DNA of 64,000 nucleotides from an uncultured Eubacterium sp. GTDB taxonomy: Bacteria > Bacillota > Clostridia > Lachnospirales > Lachnospiraceae. A program made the position numbers and the translations under genes. The stretch spans positions 58,263-122,262 of the forward strand of contig URKY01000003.1 of assembly GCA_900548465.1 (NCBI GenBank), in the 5' to 3' direction. Below the pieces are notes generated by a model. That model was not told where the DNA came from and searched no databases. It saw only the letters and a program-made list of their open reading frames with translations. Positions 32,185-40,216 of the stretch are shown here, piece by piece (positions within the stretch are counted from its first letter, which is position 1; each line of letters opens with the position of its first letter).

Positions 32185-33506
32185 GCCTTCACCTCCAAAT
32201 CCATTAATGTCATTTGTTTGTAAGTTGTGTCTCCTTCTATGGCATATATCTGCTTTCTGTCAGTGGCTGCCAACTCCCTTGCAATAAAATCCTGGTTCAT
32301 TTTCAACGGAAACATGGTTTTCCCATTACAGGTTATGAAATACGCAGCTCTTTTCAGAACAACTCCCATTTTCTTTAAGTTATCAAAGTTAAGAATTCCA
32401 TACCTTCTTGCGGATACTATTCTTCCTGCAGACTTAACCCCTAATCCCGGCACCCTTAGAAGTGTATAATAATCTGCCCTCATAACTTCAACAGGGAATC
32501 TTTCCAAATGGCTAACCGCCCAGTCACACTTCGGGTCTAAAACCACATTAAAATTAGGATGTGATTCGTTAAGAAGTTCCTTAACTTCAAACTTATAATA
32601 TCGTAAAAGCCAGTCTGCCTGATATAACCTATGTTCACGTAAAAGTGGGTTAGGACCTATTGGTGCCGGCGCATCTATATTATGATTAACATCCACAAAT
32701 GCAGAATAAAATACCCTTTTCATCTTATATTCCTTATACATATGCTCAGTAACTGTCATTAACTGATAATCTGTCTCCGGAGTGGCACCAATAATCATCT
32801 GGGTGCTCTGACCTGCCGGAACGAATTTTGAGGTTGTTTTTCTCCCGCTACGGGTTACCAGATTATAGCCTTCCTTTTCAGTGGCAATTAAATTTCCCGT
32901 TCCTAACTGTATCTGTCTCATGGGACGCAATATATTCTTATAAGACTTATTAGGTGCCAGTTCCTGCAAACCTTTCTTTGTGGGAAGTTCCAGATTAGTA
33001 CTCATTCTGTCCGCCAGAAATCCCACTTTTTCTATTATTTCAGGAGAGGCCCCCGGTATCGCCTTTACATGAATATATCCAAAAAATCTGTATTCATTTC
33101 TTAGTTTCCACAAGGCCTCATAAATCAGCCCCATGGTAAAATCAGGACTGTTTAAAATTCCTGAACTTAAGAAAAGACCTTCAATATAATTTCTTCTGTA
33201 AAATTCTATAGTCAGTCTGCAAACCTCATCAGGAGTAAAGCTGGCTCTTGGCACATCATTAGACCTTCTGTTAATGCAGTACTTGCAATCATATATACAT
33301 TCATTGGTAAATAAAATCTTCAAAAGGGAAACGCATCTTCCATCAGAGGCAAAAGTATGACAAATACCACATGCATGGGCATCTCCCATACCCTTGCCCT
33401 TATTGCTTCTGTCAACTCCGCTGCTGGTGCATGCTACATCATACTTAGCAGCATCCGTTAGTATCTTTAATTTTTCCGAAATTTCCATATTCTGCGTAAT
33501 TTTCAT
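32181..33506 (-). CDS. TIGR03916-family radical SAM DNA repair/modification protein
   Basis: This encodes 441 residues from ATG 33506, which has AAGGAGG 6-7 bases upstream. The radical SAM cluster motif is NECIYDCKYCINR (Cys-x3-Cys-x2-Cys), with further cysteines in HACGICHTF just before it. The C-terminus contains LRVPGLGVKSAGRIVSARR, a helix-hairpin-helix element typical of DNA-binding repair proteins. Family members are annotated as putative DNA modification/repair proteins. The gene is first in a two-gene operon with the TIGR03915 partner and has a LexA-like box between its -10 box and start codon. Confidence 0.88.
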   Translation of the reverse strand: MKITQNMEISEKLKILTDAAKYDVACTSSGVDRSNKGKGMGDAHACGICHTFASDGRCVSLLKILFTNECIYDCKYCINRRSNDVPRASFTPDEVCRLTIEFYRRNYIEGLFLSSGILNSPDFTMGLIYEALWKLRNEYRFFGYIHVKAIPGASPEIIEKVGFLADRMSTNLELPTKKGLQELAPNKSYKNILRPMRQIQLGTGNLIATEKEGYNLVTRSGRKTTSKFVPAGQSTQMIIGATPETDYQLMTVTEHMYKEYKMKRVFYSAFVDVNHNIDAPAPIGPNPLLREHRLYQADWLLRYYKFEVKELLNESHPNFNVVLDPKCDWAVSHLERFPVEVMRADYYTLLRVPGLGVKSAGRIVSARRYGILNFDNLKKMGVVLKRAAYFITCNGKTMFPLKMNQDFIARELAATDRKQIYAIEGDTTYKQMTLMDLEVKA

Positions 33507-33524
33507 GGCATGCCTCCTTTTTTC

Positions 33525-33536
33525 GAACGTTTGTTC
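33525..33536 (-). promoter_or_regulatory. LexA (SOS) box GAAC-N4-GTTC
   Basis: GAAC (33525-33528), GTTT, GTTC (33533-33536), preceded by C, fits the Gram-positive LexA/DinR core GAAC-N4-GTTC. It lies directly downstream of the -10 box of the repair operon and 18 bases before its start codon. Confidence 0.65.
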
Positions 33537-33537
33537 T

Positions 33538-33568
33538 ATTATAATAACACTCCACAAAAATAAGTCAA
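33538..33568 (-). promoter_or_regulatory. Promoter of the SOS-type repair operon
   Basis: TTGACT (33563-33568) with TATAAT (33538-33543) at 19 bases, or TATTAT (33541-33546) at 16. The LexA-like box abuts its downstream end. Confidence 0.6.
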
Positions 33569-33661
33569 TACATTTAGGAGATAATTTTTTTTACAGGAAT
33601 TTATATAGTTATGAAAAAAAGTGCTATAATAGGAATAAATAATTGTAAGGAGGACAAAGAT

Positions 33662-34459
33662 ATGCCATCACAATATGCACATAATAAATTTGGGAAACTT
33701 GTAATACCTAACCTTCATCCTTTTATGAAAAGTGTAATAAAAAAATATCCACGGGCCTTTAGAATCGGATTGCAGGGACCTGACTTTCTTTTCTTTAATC
33801 TGACTCACAAAAATGTATATCATTTAGGACAGGATTTACACCATATGGATGCTTATGAATTTATGGAACACGCCATCCACGTTATAAGGGAATTTGGTCT
33901 TAATAGTCCTCAATATAGCTATATTATGGGATTTATATGTCATTTTGTTCTGGACAGTTCATGCCATCCGTATATTAATAAATTTATGAAGTCCACCGGT
34001 TGTGGACATGTAGAAATAGAAGGGGATTTAGAAAATCTTATTATGTCATCGGAAAATCTTGCTCCTGAATTCTATCCTTTATACAAACTGGTTCCGACTG
34101 ATTTTGATACGGCTTTTGCCATGTCACCTTTTTATAAAGGGATTTCTATACTTACTATTCAGGATTCCCTAATTTGGATGAAACGATTAAAGAAATTATT
34201 TGTTGCTCCATCTGATTCTAAGCGTAAGCTCATTAACTTTGGTTTCCATGCCTCATTTCATTACGACAAACTAAATGGACATATGGTGCTTCCACATGCC
34301 AATGAAAAATGCCGAAAAGAAACCATTATGTTATATGATATTCTAAAGTTATCCGCAGATGATGCAGTAAAATTAATAAATAATTTTACCCTATCATTAA
34401 ATAAAATCTCTATGCTTTCAAATGAATTTCATAGAGATTTTAGTGGTAATATATGGTAA
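33662..34459 (+). CDS. Zinc-dependent phospholipase C family protein
   Basis: This encodes 265 residues starting MPSQYAHNKFG. ATG 33662 has AAGGAGG 9 bases upstream; the longer frame from 33611 lacks a site. Histidine and aspartate-rich motifs (GLQGPDFLFF, YHLGQDLHHMDAYEF, GFICHFVLDSSCHPYI, HVEIEGDLE) match the zinc-dependent phospholipase C-like family (PF00882). It has no signal peptide, so it is probably intracellular or exported by another route; the substrate is unknown. It is divergent from the SOS-type operon and ends 3 bases from the convergent GH25 gene. Confidence 0.8.
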   Translation: MPSQYAHNKFGKLVIPNLHPFMKSVIKKYPRAFRIGLQGPDFLFFNLTHKNVYHLGQDLHHMDAYEFMEHAIHVIREFGLNSPQYSYIMGFICHFVLDSSCHPYINKFMKSTGCGHVEIEGDLENLIMSSENLAPEFYPLYKLVPTDFDTAFAMSPFYKGISILTIQDSLIWMKRLKKLFVAPSDSKRKLINFGFHASFHYDKLNGHMVLPHANEKCRKETIMLYDILKLSADDAVKLINNFTLSLNKISMLSNEFHRDFSGNIW

Positions 34460-34462
34460 TGA

Positions 34463-35605
34463 TTATTTTACAGTTATCTTTTTAACTTTACTCCATTTTT
34501 TGGAGTAAAGTTTCTTTTTGCCATTAAGTTTATATGCCTTAACTCTAAAATAATATTTTTTCTTTGATTTTAATTTCTTAAATGTAATTGTTCTTTTAGT
34601 TGTGTTTTTAATTTTCTTTCCCTTAAAGGAACTCTTGGTTGCGTATTGCACCTGATATCCCTTAGCACCTGTAACTTTATTAAGTTTTATTGTTGCCTTT
34701 TTCTTTCCTGCTTTTACTGATTTAATTGAAGCCCTTACAGGTGGTTTTGGTGAAGTAAGTTTTGGTGGTTTCACCGGAAGAATTACACTTCTGGCATTGT
34801 AACTTCTGTCTCTTACCGGACCATACCAGAAATTAAGGTCAACTCTTCCCTTTATTCCGTCTACGGTTCCATCTGAAGTACACTGCCACATCTGGTATAC
34901 TCCCTTATATGCAGTTCCTGCATCGTTGTACTGCGCTACCCACTTAAACCATGTCTGATTATTTGCAATTGATGAATCTATATAATTAGTCCACCAGTTT
35001 AAGTTCGCATATATTCCAACTTCGTATTTCTGATTATGTATTGCATTTACAAAAGTATTAATTATATTTGTAAGGGTTGCTTTGGGAAGTTTTGCCTGAG
35101 TATTCTCCTCAACATCTAAATATATCGGAAAATTCAAGGTATGTCCCTCAACAAGTCTCAAAACATGAGCCACTTCGCTTTTAGCCTGCTCTACAGTCAT
35201 TGCATAGGAATAAATATATACACCAAAAGGTATGTTGTTATCTTCACACCCCTTTACATTCTTTTTCCAATATGTATCGTCCTGTTTTGTAATATCATCT
35301 CCAAATCCGCATCTTATAATGGCATAATCAACATCACTTGCTGCAACTTTTGCCCAATCAATATTACCATTCCATTTGCTGACATCTATGCCTTTCATGG
35401 TAGCACCTTCAATTACCTGCCCATTTCCATTAAGGAATTTTCCATCTGCATTTTTGGACCATTTAACATATGTATTGTCTGCTGTTGTAGCTACTTCATC
35501 AGCCATTACGGAAAAAGTACTATCCGATATGCCACCTGCCACAACTATTGCTGTCATAAACAGCATTGCCGTTTTCTTTATTATACTATTAATTTTTCTT
35601 CTCAT
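34463..35605 (-). CDS. Secreted GH25 lysozyme-like protein
   Basis: This encodes 380 residues from ATG 35605 (GAGGAG upstream). A signal peptide (KKTAMLFMTAIVVAGGISDSTFSVMA) is followed by a short linker and a GH25 muramidase domain: MKGIDVSKWNGNIDWAKV, DYAIIRCGFGDD, PIYLDVEENTQ, VGIYANLNWWTNYI and VDLNFWYG. The D-x-E pair of the catalytic centre is present in DVEEN. A basic linker leads to a Lys-rich fibronectin-type-III-like domain (IKSVKAGKKKATIKLNKV to the C-terminus), which could bind the wall. It is expected to cut peptidoglycan during growth or as an autolysin. Confidence 0.88.
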   Translation of the reverse strand: MRRKINSIIKKTAMLFMTAIVVAGGISDSTFSVMADEVATTADNTYVKWSKNADGKFLNGNGQVIEGATMKGIDVSKWNGNIDWAKVAASDVDYAIIRCGFGDDITKQDDTYWKKNVKGCEDNNIPFGVYIYSYAMTVEQAKSEVAHVLRLVEGHTLNFPIYLDVEENTQAKLPKATLTNIINTFVNAIHNQKYEVGIYANLNWWTNYIDSSIANNQTWFKWVAQYNDAGTAYKGVYQMWQCTSDGTVDGIKGRVDLNFWYGPVRDRSYNARSVILPVKPPKLTSPKPPVRASIKSVKAGKKKATIKLNKVTGAKGYQVQYATKSSFKGKKIKNTTKRTITFKKLKSKKKYYFRVKAYKLNGKKKLYSKKWSKVKKITVK

Positions 35606-35679
35606 AGCGCTCCTCTTTTTATAAACTATATACAAGCATATAATCCAAATTTGATACAACTATGTTATCTGTTACTTTT

Positions 35680-36867
35680 TTATACTATCACATCAAGTAT
35701 ATCTTTTGCTACCCCTTCTTTGGATTTCATAGGAAGTTCCTTAATCCAATTTTTGGAAATAAGAGTCACTACATTGGTGTCTGTTCCAAATCCTGCTCCT
35801 TCAACTTTTAGATTATTGGCACAAATCATGTCAAGATTTTTCTTCTCCAGTTTTGCTTTAGAATTCTCTATCATGTTTTCAGTTTCCATTGAAAATCCGC
35901 AGACAAACTGATTTTTCTTTCTTGCAGCCATCGTTGCAAGAATATCTTCAGTTCTCTCCAGTTCAATTGCAGCTTCACCGTCTTTTTTCTTAATTTTTTC
36001 TGTTGCCACTTCCTTTGGTCTGTAGTCGGCAACTGCTGCACTCATTATAACAATGTCCTGAGTATCAAATTCTTTATCCACAGCCTCAAACATTTCTTTT
36101 GCACTCTGAACATTCACAACCTTTACAAAGTCCGGCTTTGGAATACTTGTCTTTCCTGTTACAAGTGTTACCTCCGCACCACGAAGCATGGCAATCTTTG
36201 CAAGGGCATATCCCATTTTTCCCGTTGAATGATTACTTATAAATCTCACAGGGTCAATTTTTTCCATTGTAGGTCCTGCTGTTATAAGTACTTTTTTGCC
36301 CTTCATATCTTTTTCCATGGCTATTTCTCTCATAATATAGCTTTCCAAAACAGCCGGCTCCGGCATTTTACCGGCTCCAACATCACCGCAGGCAAGATAT
36401 CCACTTGCCGGTTCAATTATTTCATATCCATAATCCTTTAGTTTCTGTATATTACTTTGAACAATAGGATTTTCGAACATATTTGTGTTCATTGCAGGAG
36501 AAATAATCTTGTGGCATTTGCATGCCATAATAGTTGTTGTCAGCATGTCATCTGCTATTCCATTTGCGATTTTTCCTATAACATTTGCACTTGCAGGCGC
36601 TACCATAAATATGTCAGCCTGTTTTGCCAGAGACACATGTTCCACACTAAACTCAAAATTTCTGTCAAATGTATCCACAAGGCATTTGTTACCTGTCAAA
36701 GTTTCAAAGGTTATTGGATTAATAAAATTTGTAGCATTCTTTGTCATAATAACATGGACATTTGCCCCTTTTTTTACCAGACTGCTTGCAAGGTTTGCGA
36801 TTTTATATGCTGCTATGCTTCCCGTAACTCCAAGAACAACTGTCCTGCCACTTAAAATTTTCTCCAT
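35680..36867 (-). CDS. coaBC: Phosphopantothenoylcysteine decarboxylase / ligase
   Basis: This encodes 395 residues, a bifunctional protein. The N-terminal CoaC flavoprotein domain shows VVLGVTGSIAAYKIA, active-site His in FSVEHVSLAKQAD, PAMNTNM and the CGDVGAGKMPEP loop. The C-terminal CoaB domain (from about residue 188) has VLITAGPTMEKIDPVRFISN and AVADYRP. It makes 4'-phosphopantetheine from 4'-phosphopantothenate and cysteine. It ends the pantothenate operon, with a 39-base gap after panD. Confidence 0.97.
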   Translation of the reverse strand: MEKILSGRTVVLGVTGSIAAYKIANLASSLVKKGANVHVIMTKNATNFINPITFETLTGNKCLVDTFDRNFEFSVEHVSLAKQADIFMVAPASANVIGKIANGIADDMLTTTIMACKCHKIISPAMNTNMFENPIVQSNIQKLKDYGYEIIEPASGYLACGDVGAGKMPEPAVLESYIMREIAMEKDMKGKKVLITAGPTMEKIDPVRFISNHSTGKMGYALAKIAMLRGAEVTLVTGKTSIPKPDFVKVVNVQSAKEMFEAVDKEFDTQDIVIMSAAVADYRPKEVATEKIKKKDGEAAIELERTEDILATMAARKKNQFVCGFSMETENMIENSKAKLEKKNLDMICANNLKVEGAGFGTDTNVVTLISKNWIKELPMKSKEGVAKDILDVIV

Positions 36868-36906
36868 GTATTCCTCCTAGATATTTTTGTTCAAAATATT
36901 TTCTAA

Positions 36907-37305
36907 TTATTGTCTTTCTATATCAAATAACTGTCCGTGTTTTTCATAATTGGTTACTCTACTGATTTTGTTATCGTCATCAACAAAAACAACTTTTGGC
37001 TTATTGTCTTTAATTTCATCAGGAGTCATTTGGGCATAACTCATAATAATTACCTTGTCTCCGATGTTTACCATATGAGCTGCTGCTCCATTTAAGCAAA
37101 TCATTCCTGAACCTTTTTCTCCTGAGATTACATAAGTCTCAAATCTGTTTCCATTGTTTACATCAGCTATCTGTACCTTTTCATATTCATAGATTCCTGC
37201 TGCTTCCATCAGTTCTTCATCAATTGTGATACTTCCTACATAATCAAGTTCTGACTGAACTACTGTAGCTCTATGAATTTTGCTTTTTAACATATTTATC
37301 TGCAT
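36907..37305 (-). CDS. panD: Aspartate 1-decarboxylase precursor
   Basis: PanD (132 residues) makes beta-alanine. It self-cleaves at Gly24-Ser25 within [13 protein letters not shown] to form the pyruvoyl group; the residue number matches the usual position. GGAGGATGG precedes the start, which overlaps the panC stop by 10 bases, indicating coupling. YDD-type tail [11 protein letters not shown] follows the catalytic core. The product joins pantoate in the PanC step. Confidence 0.96.
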   Translation of the reverse strand: MQINMLKSKIHRATVVQSELDYVGSITIDEELMEAAGIYEYEKVQIADVNNGNRFETYVISGEKGSGMICLNGAAAHMVNIGDKVIIMSYAQMTPDEIKDNKPKVVFVDDDNKISRVTNYEKHGQLFDIERQ

Positions 37306-38156
37306 TGTCCATCCTCCGAAATAATCATATTATCAATTAAACGTGTTTTTCCAATATATACTGCCATTGCCACAAGCATAGGTGCTTTAATTTCCTTCTG
37401 TTGCTGCATTGTAAGACCATTTACAGCCTTAACATAGTCAATCTTTGCAAGAGGTTCTTTTTCAATATTTTTCTTCATTTTAGCAACAAGTACTTCTGCA
37501 TCCTTTTCGCCTTCTGCAACAAGTTCTTTTGCCATCTTTATTGTCTGACTTAAAATAAGAGCTGCCTTTCTTTCCTCTGCTGAAAGATATGTGTTTCTTG
37601 AACTCTTAGCAAGTCCGTCTTCTTCACGGATAATTGGGCATCCTACGATATTAATATCCATATTTAAATCCTGAACCATATGTCTGATAATTGCCAGCTG
37701 CTGTGCATCCTTTTCACCAAAGTATGCATTATCCGGCTGCACAATATTAAATAATTTATTTACAACTGTACATACGCCCCTAAAATGTACCGGACGGCTT
37801 AAGCCACAAAGTTCTTCCGTAAGCACTGACATATCTACATATGTTGAAAAATCTTCATGATACATTTCTTCAGGTTCCGGATGGAAAATCAAATCTGCTC
37901 CAAGGCTTTCACAGAACTTACTGTCTTTTTCCAAGTCTCTTGGATAGCTTTCAAGGTCTTCTGTTGGTCCAAACTGCATTGGATTTACGAAAATACTTAC
38001 TACTACTTTATCATTGTTTTCTCTTGCAGTTTTTATAAGGCTTCCATGTCCCTCATGGAGATATCCCATAGTCGGAACCAATCCTACGGTAAGCCCCTGT
38101 TTCTTCCATTCTTTTACATTTTCTCTTACTTCCTTAATCGTTGATACTACCTTCAT
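37296..38156 (-). CDS. panC: Pantothenate synthetase
   Basis: PanC (286 residues) joins pantoate and beta-alanine using ATP. Motifs: [17 protein letters not shown] (HIGH-like), [40 protein letters not shown] and the KSSRNTYLS site. It is preceded by panB across 67 bases and overlaps panD. The cytoplasmic enzyme acts as a homodimer. Confidence 0.98.
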   Translation of the reverse strand: MKVVSTIKEVRENVKEWKKQGLTVGLVPTMGYLHEGHGSLIKTARENNDKVVVSIFVNPMQFGPTEDLESYPRDLEKDSKFCESLGADLIFHPEPEEMYHEDFSTYVDMSVLTEELCGLSRPVHFRGVCTVVNKLFNIVQPDNAYFGEKDAQQLAIIRHMVQDLNMDINIVGCPIIREEDGLAKSSRNTYLSAEERKAALILSQTIKMAKELVAEGEKDAEVLVAKMKKNIEKEPLAKIDYVKAVNGLTMQQQKEIKAPMLVAMAVYIGKTRLIDNMIISEDGQCR

Positions 38157-38223
38157 AACCTCGTTACTCCTATCTGTTTCTTCTTTTTGCTTCTTTATAT
38201 TTACATTGGAATTATACTAATTA

Positions 38224-39051
38224 TTAGTATAATTTTTCAATAATGTCATCATCTATTTTGTAAGTGTGCTTCTCTGCCGGGAAGTTTCCATTCTGAACTT
38301 CTTCGATATATTCTTTAAATGCATTTTTCATTACTTCTCCGACATTTGCAAACTGACGCACAAATTTAGGCACATAATCACTAAACATTCCAAGCATGTC
38401 CTGATATACAAGAACCTGTCCGTCACAGCCTGCTCCTGCTCCGATTCCTATTGTAGGAATATCTAACATTTCAGTAATTTTCGTTGCAAGCTTTGCAGGA
38501 ACCCCCTCTAGGACAACCATTGTTGCACCGGCTTTCTGAACAGCTTTTGCATCCTCAATTAACTTTCTTGCAGCTGCCTCTGTTTTTCCCTGAATCTTAA
38601 ATCCACCAAAAGCATTAATTGACTGTGGTGTTAATCCAATATGGGCACAAACAGGTATTGAAGCTTTAACGATTGCTTCTATCTGTGGAGCAACTTCTAC
38701 TCCACCTTCTAATTTAACCATGTTTGCATGTCCTTCCTTCATAAGACGACCTGCATTTACAACCGCATCATATACCGATGTCTGATATGACATAAATGGC
38801 ATGTCACATACTAACAAAATATTCTTTATTCCTCTTGATACTGCTGCACAATGATGAATCATGTCTTCCATAGTTACCTGAATTGTATCTTCATATCCAA
38901 GTATTGTATTTCCAAGGGAATCTCCTACCAAAATAGTGTTTACCCCTGCTTCTTCCATAAGCTTAGCTGTAGAATAATCATAGCATGTAAGCATTGTAAT
39001 CTTTTTTCCTTCATGCTTCTGCTGTAAAATCGTATTTACTGTATTTTTCAT
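38224..39051 (-). CDS. panB: 3-methyl-2-oxobutanoate hydroxymethyltransferase
   Basis: PanB (275 residues) makes ketopantoate from alpha-ketoisovalerate. The metal-binding [38 protein letters not shown] and [15 protein letters not shown] motifs are present. The ATGA overlap with the upstream DUF2520 reductase gene shows tight coupling. In many genomes a reductase is needed next, and here it is encoded directly upstream. Confidence 0.97.
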   Translation of the reverse strand: MKNTVNTILQQKHEGKKITMLTCYDYSTAKLMEEAGVNTILVGDSLGNTILGYEDTIQVTMEDMIHHCAAVSRGIKNILLVCDMPFMSYQTSVYDAVVNAGRLMKEGHANMVKLEGGVEVAPQIEAIVKASIPVCAHIGLTPQSINAFGGFKIQGKTEAAARKLIEDAKAVQKAGATMVVLEGVPAKLATKITEMLDIPTIGIGAGAGCDGQVLVYQDMLGMFSDYVPKFVRQFANVGEVMKNAFKEYIEEVQNGNFPAEKHTYKIDDDIIEKLY

Positions 39052-39887
39052 TTCAAAGTCTCCTTTATTTTACTATAATCTCTATCCTTATTTTTTTTCT
39101 CTGCAACATTAACAACTTCTAAAGATAATTTCTTATATATCTCTTTGTCATTGTCATCTAATATTTCTAAATGTTTTTTTACGGTAGTTATGTCATTTCT
39201 TTCAATTGGTCCTGTTAAAGCTTTCGTAACACCATCATTTATTATATGATTTACATTTCCTTTAATAATGGGAGCCAACGCTTCGTGAGCTGATTTTTCA
39301 TCAAAACCACACTCCGTTAACAGTCTTTCGCTTAGACTTATAAGCCCCACTACCAAATTGCTGGCAATGGCTGCCGATGCATGGTATTTTACCTTATCAT
39401 TTTTTGAAATTATACATACATTGTTACCCATTTTTTCAAGAAATGATTTCACCACATTAATTTTTTGCTCTGAACCTTCAATTGTAAAATAACTACCGGA
39501 AAGCTCTTTGTATGAATTGTACTTATCACTTACTGCAAAGAGCGGGTGGATAGAAAATCCAAAACCTTTAAGTTCTGAAATATCCGAAAAGACTTCTGAC
39601 GATAAAGCGCCACTTGCATGGCATATAATTTTTCCACTGACATCGTATGTTTTTACCTGATTCCAAACTTTTTCGATTACTCCGTCAGGAACCGTTACAA
39701 ACAACATCTCACTATCCTTTACTAAATCTTTCTGGTTTCTGTATACTTTTGAATTAGTAAATTCTGCTGCCTCTATGGCATCTTTTTCAAATTCGCTGTA
39801 ATAACCGGTAATCTCCTGATTATTATCAGCAAAATATTTTCCAAGGGAAAATCCAACCTTCCCTGCTCCTATAAATCCAATTTTCAT
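39048..39887 (-). CDS. Rossmann-fold/DUF2520 reductase, candidate ketopantoate reductase
   Basis: This encodes 279 residues. ATG 39887 is chosen because GGAGG lies about 7 bases upstream; an ATG two codons earlier is close to the site. An NAD(P)-binding [19 protein letters not shown] is followed by a DUF2520-type C-terminal half ([27 protein letters not shown]). The frame overlaps panB by 4 bases. The ordinary PanE is not in the window, and this family includes the PanG-type ketopantoate reductases described in other bacteria. That role is the best inference, but other 2-keto acid or imine reductase functions are possible. Confidence 0.75.
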   Translation of the reverse strand: MKIGFIGAGKVGFSLGKYFADNNQEITGYYSEFEKDAIEAAEFTNSKVYRNQKDLVKDSEMLFVTVPDGVIEKVWNQVKTYDVSGKIICHASGALSSEVFSDISELKGFGFSIHPLFAVSDKYNSYKELSGSYFTIEGSEQKINVVKSFLEKMGNNVCIISKNDKVKYHASAAIASNLVVGLISLSERLLTECGFDEKSAHEALAPIIKGNVNHIINDGVTKALTGPIERNDITTVKKHLEILDDNDKEIYKKLSLEVVNVAEKKNKDRDYSKIKETLK

Positions 39888-39909
39888 GGTCATCCCTCCT
39901 TTTACTTTG

Positions 39910-39939
39910 TTGATATTGATTTTGTAACATCAATGTCAA
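39910..39939. promoter_or_regulatory. Palindrome overlapping the pan operon promoter
   Basis: TTGATATTGAT (39910-39920) and ATCAATGTCAA (39929-39939) match at 10 of 11 positions as an inverted repeat with an eight-base spacer. In the - direction it contains TTGACA (39934-39939), which would be the -35 box of the operon; the -10 box is weak. It is a candidate operator for control by pantothenate, CoA or nitrogen status. The remaining sequence to 40148 shows nothing I can support. Confidence 0.45.
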
Positions 39940-40148
39940 GTCGGCTCTGCCCAAAAGGGATAATGAGTATCATTCTTCTACGATATGATCTGCCTGTATA
40001 TTTATAGTGAAAAAATATTGTGTTTTAATAGGTATAGTTTCTTTCCGAATACCATCCGAGGTCTAATCTACCACAATTTTTTAATTAATGCAATTAATTT
40101 GTTAATTGAGTAAATTCCTCTCTTTTATTGAATATATTTATTCAACGC

Positions 40149-40194
40149 AAAAATAAGAACAGAGCCAATAAAAATCAGTTCTGTCCTTATTTTT
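40149..40194 (-). terminator. Terminator of the GH5 operon
   Basis: AAAAATAAG (40149-40157) pairs with CTTATTTTT (40186-40194), with ACAGA/TCTGT-type pairing inside. In the - direction the T-rich arm ends it. It lies 22 bases after the 925-residue GH5 stop. Confidence 0.75.
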
Positions 40195-40216
40195 CAGTTA
40201 ATATATATCCTCTCTT

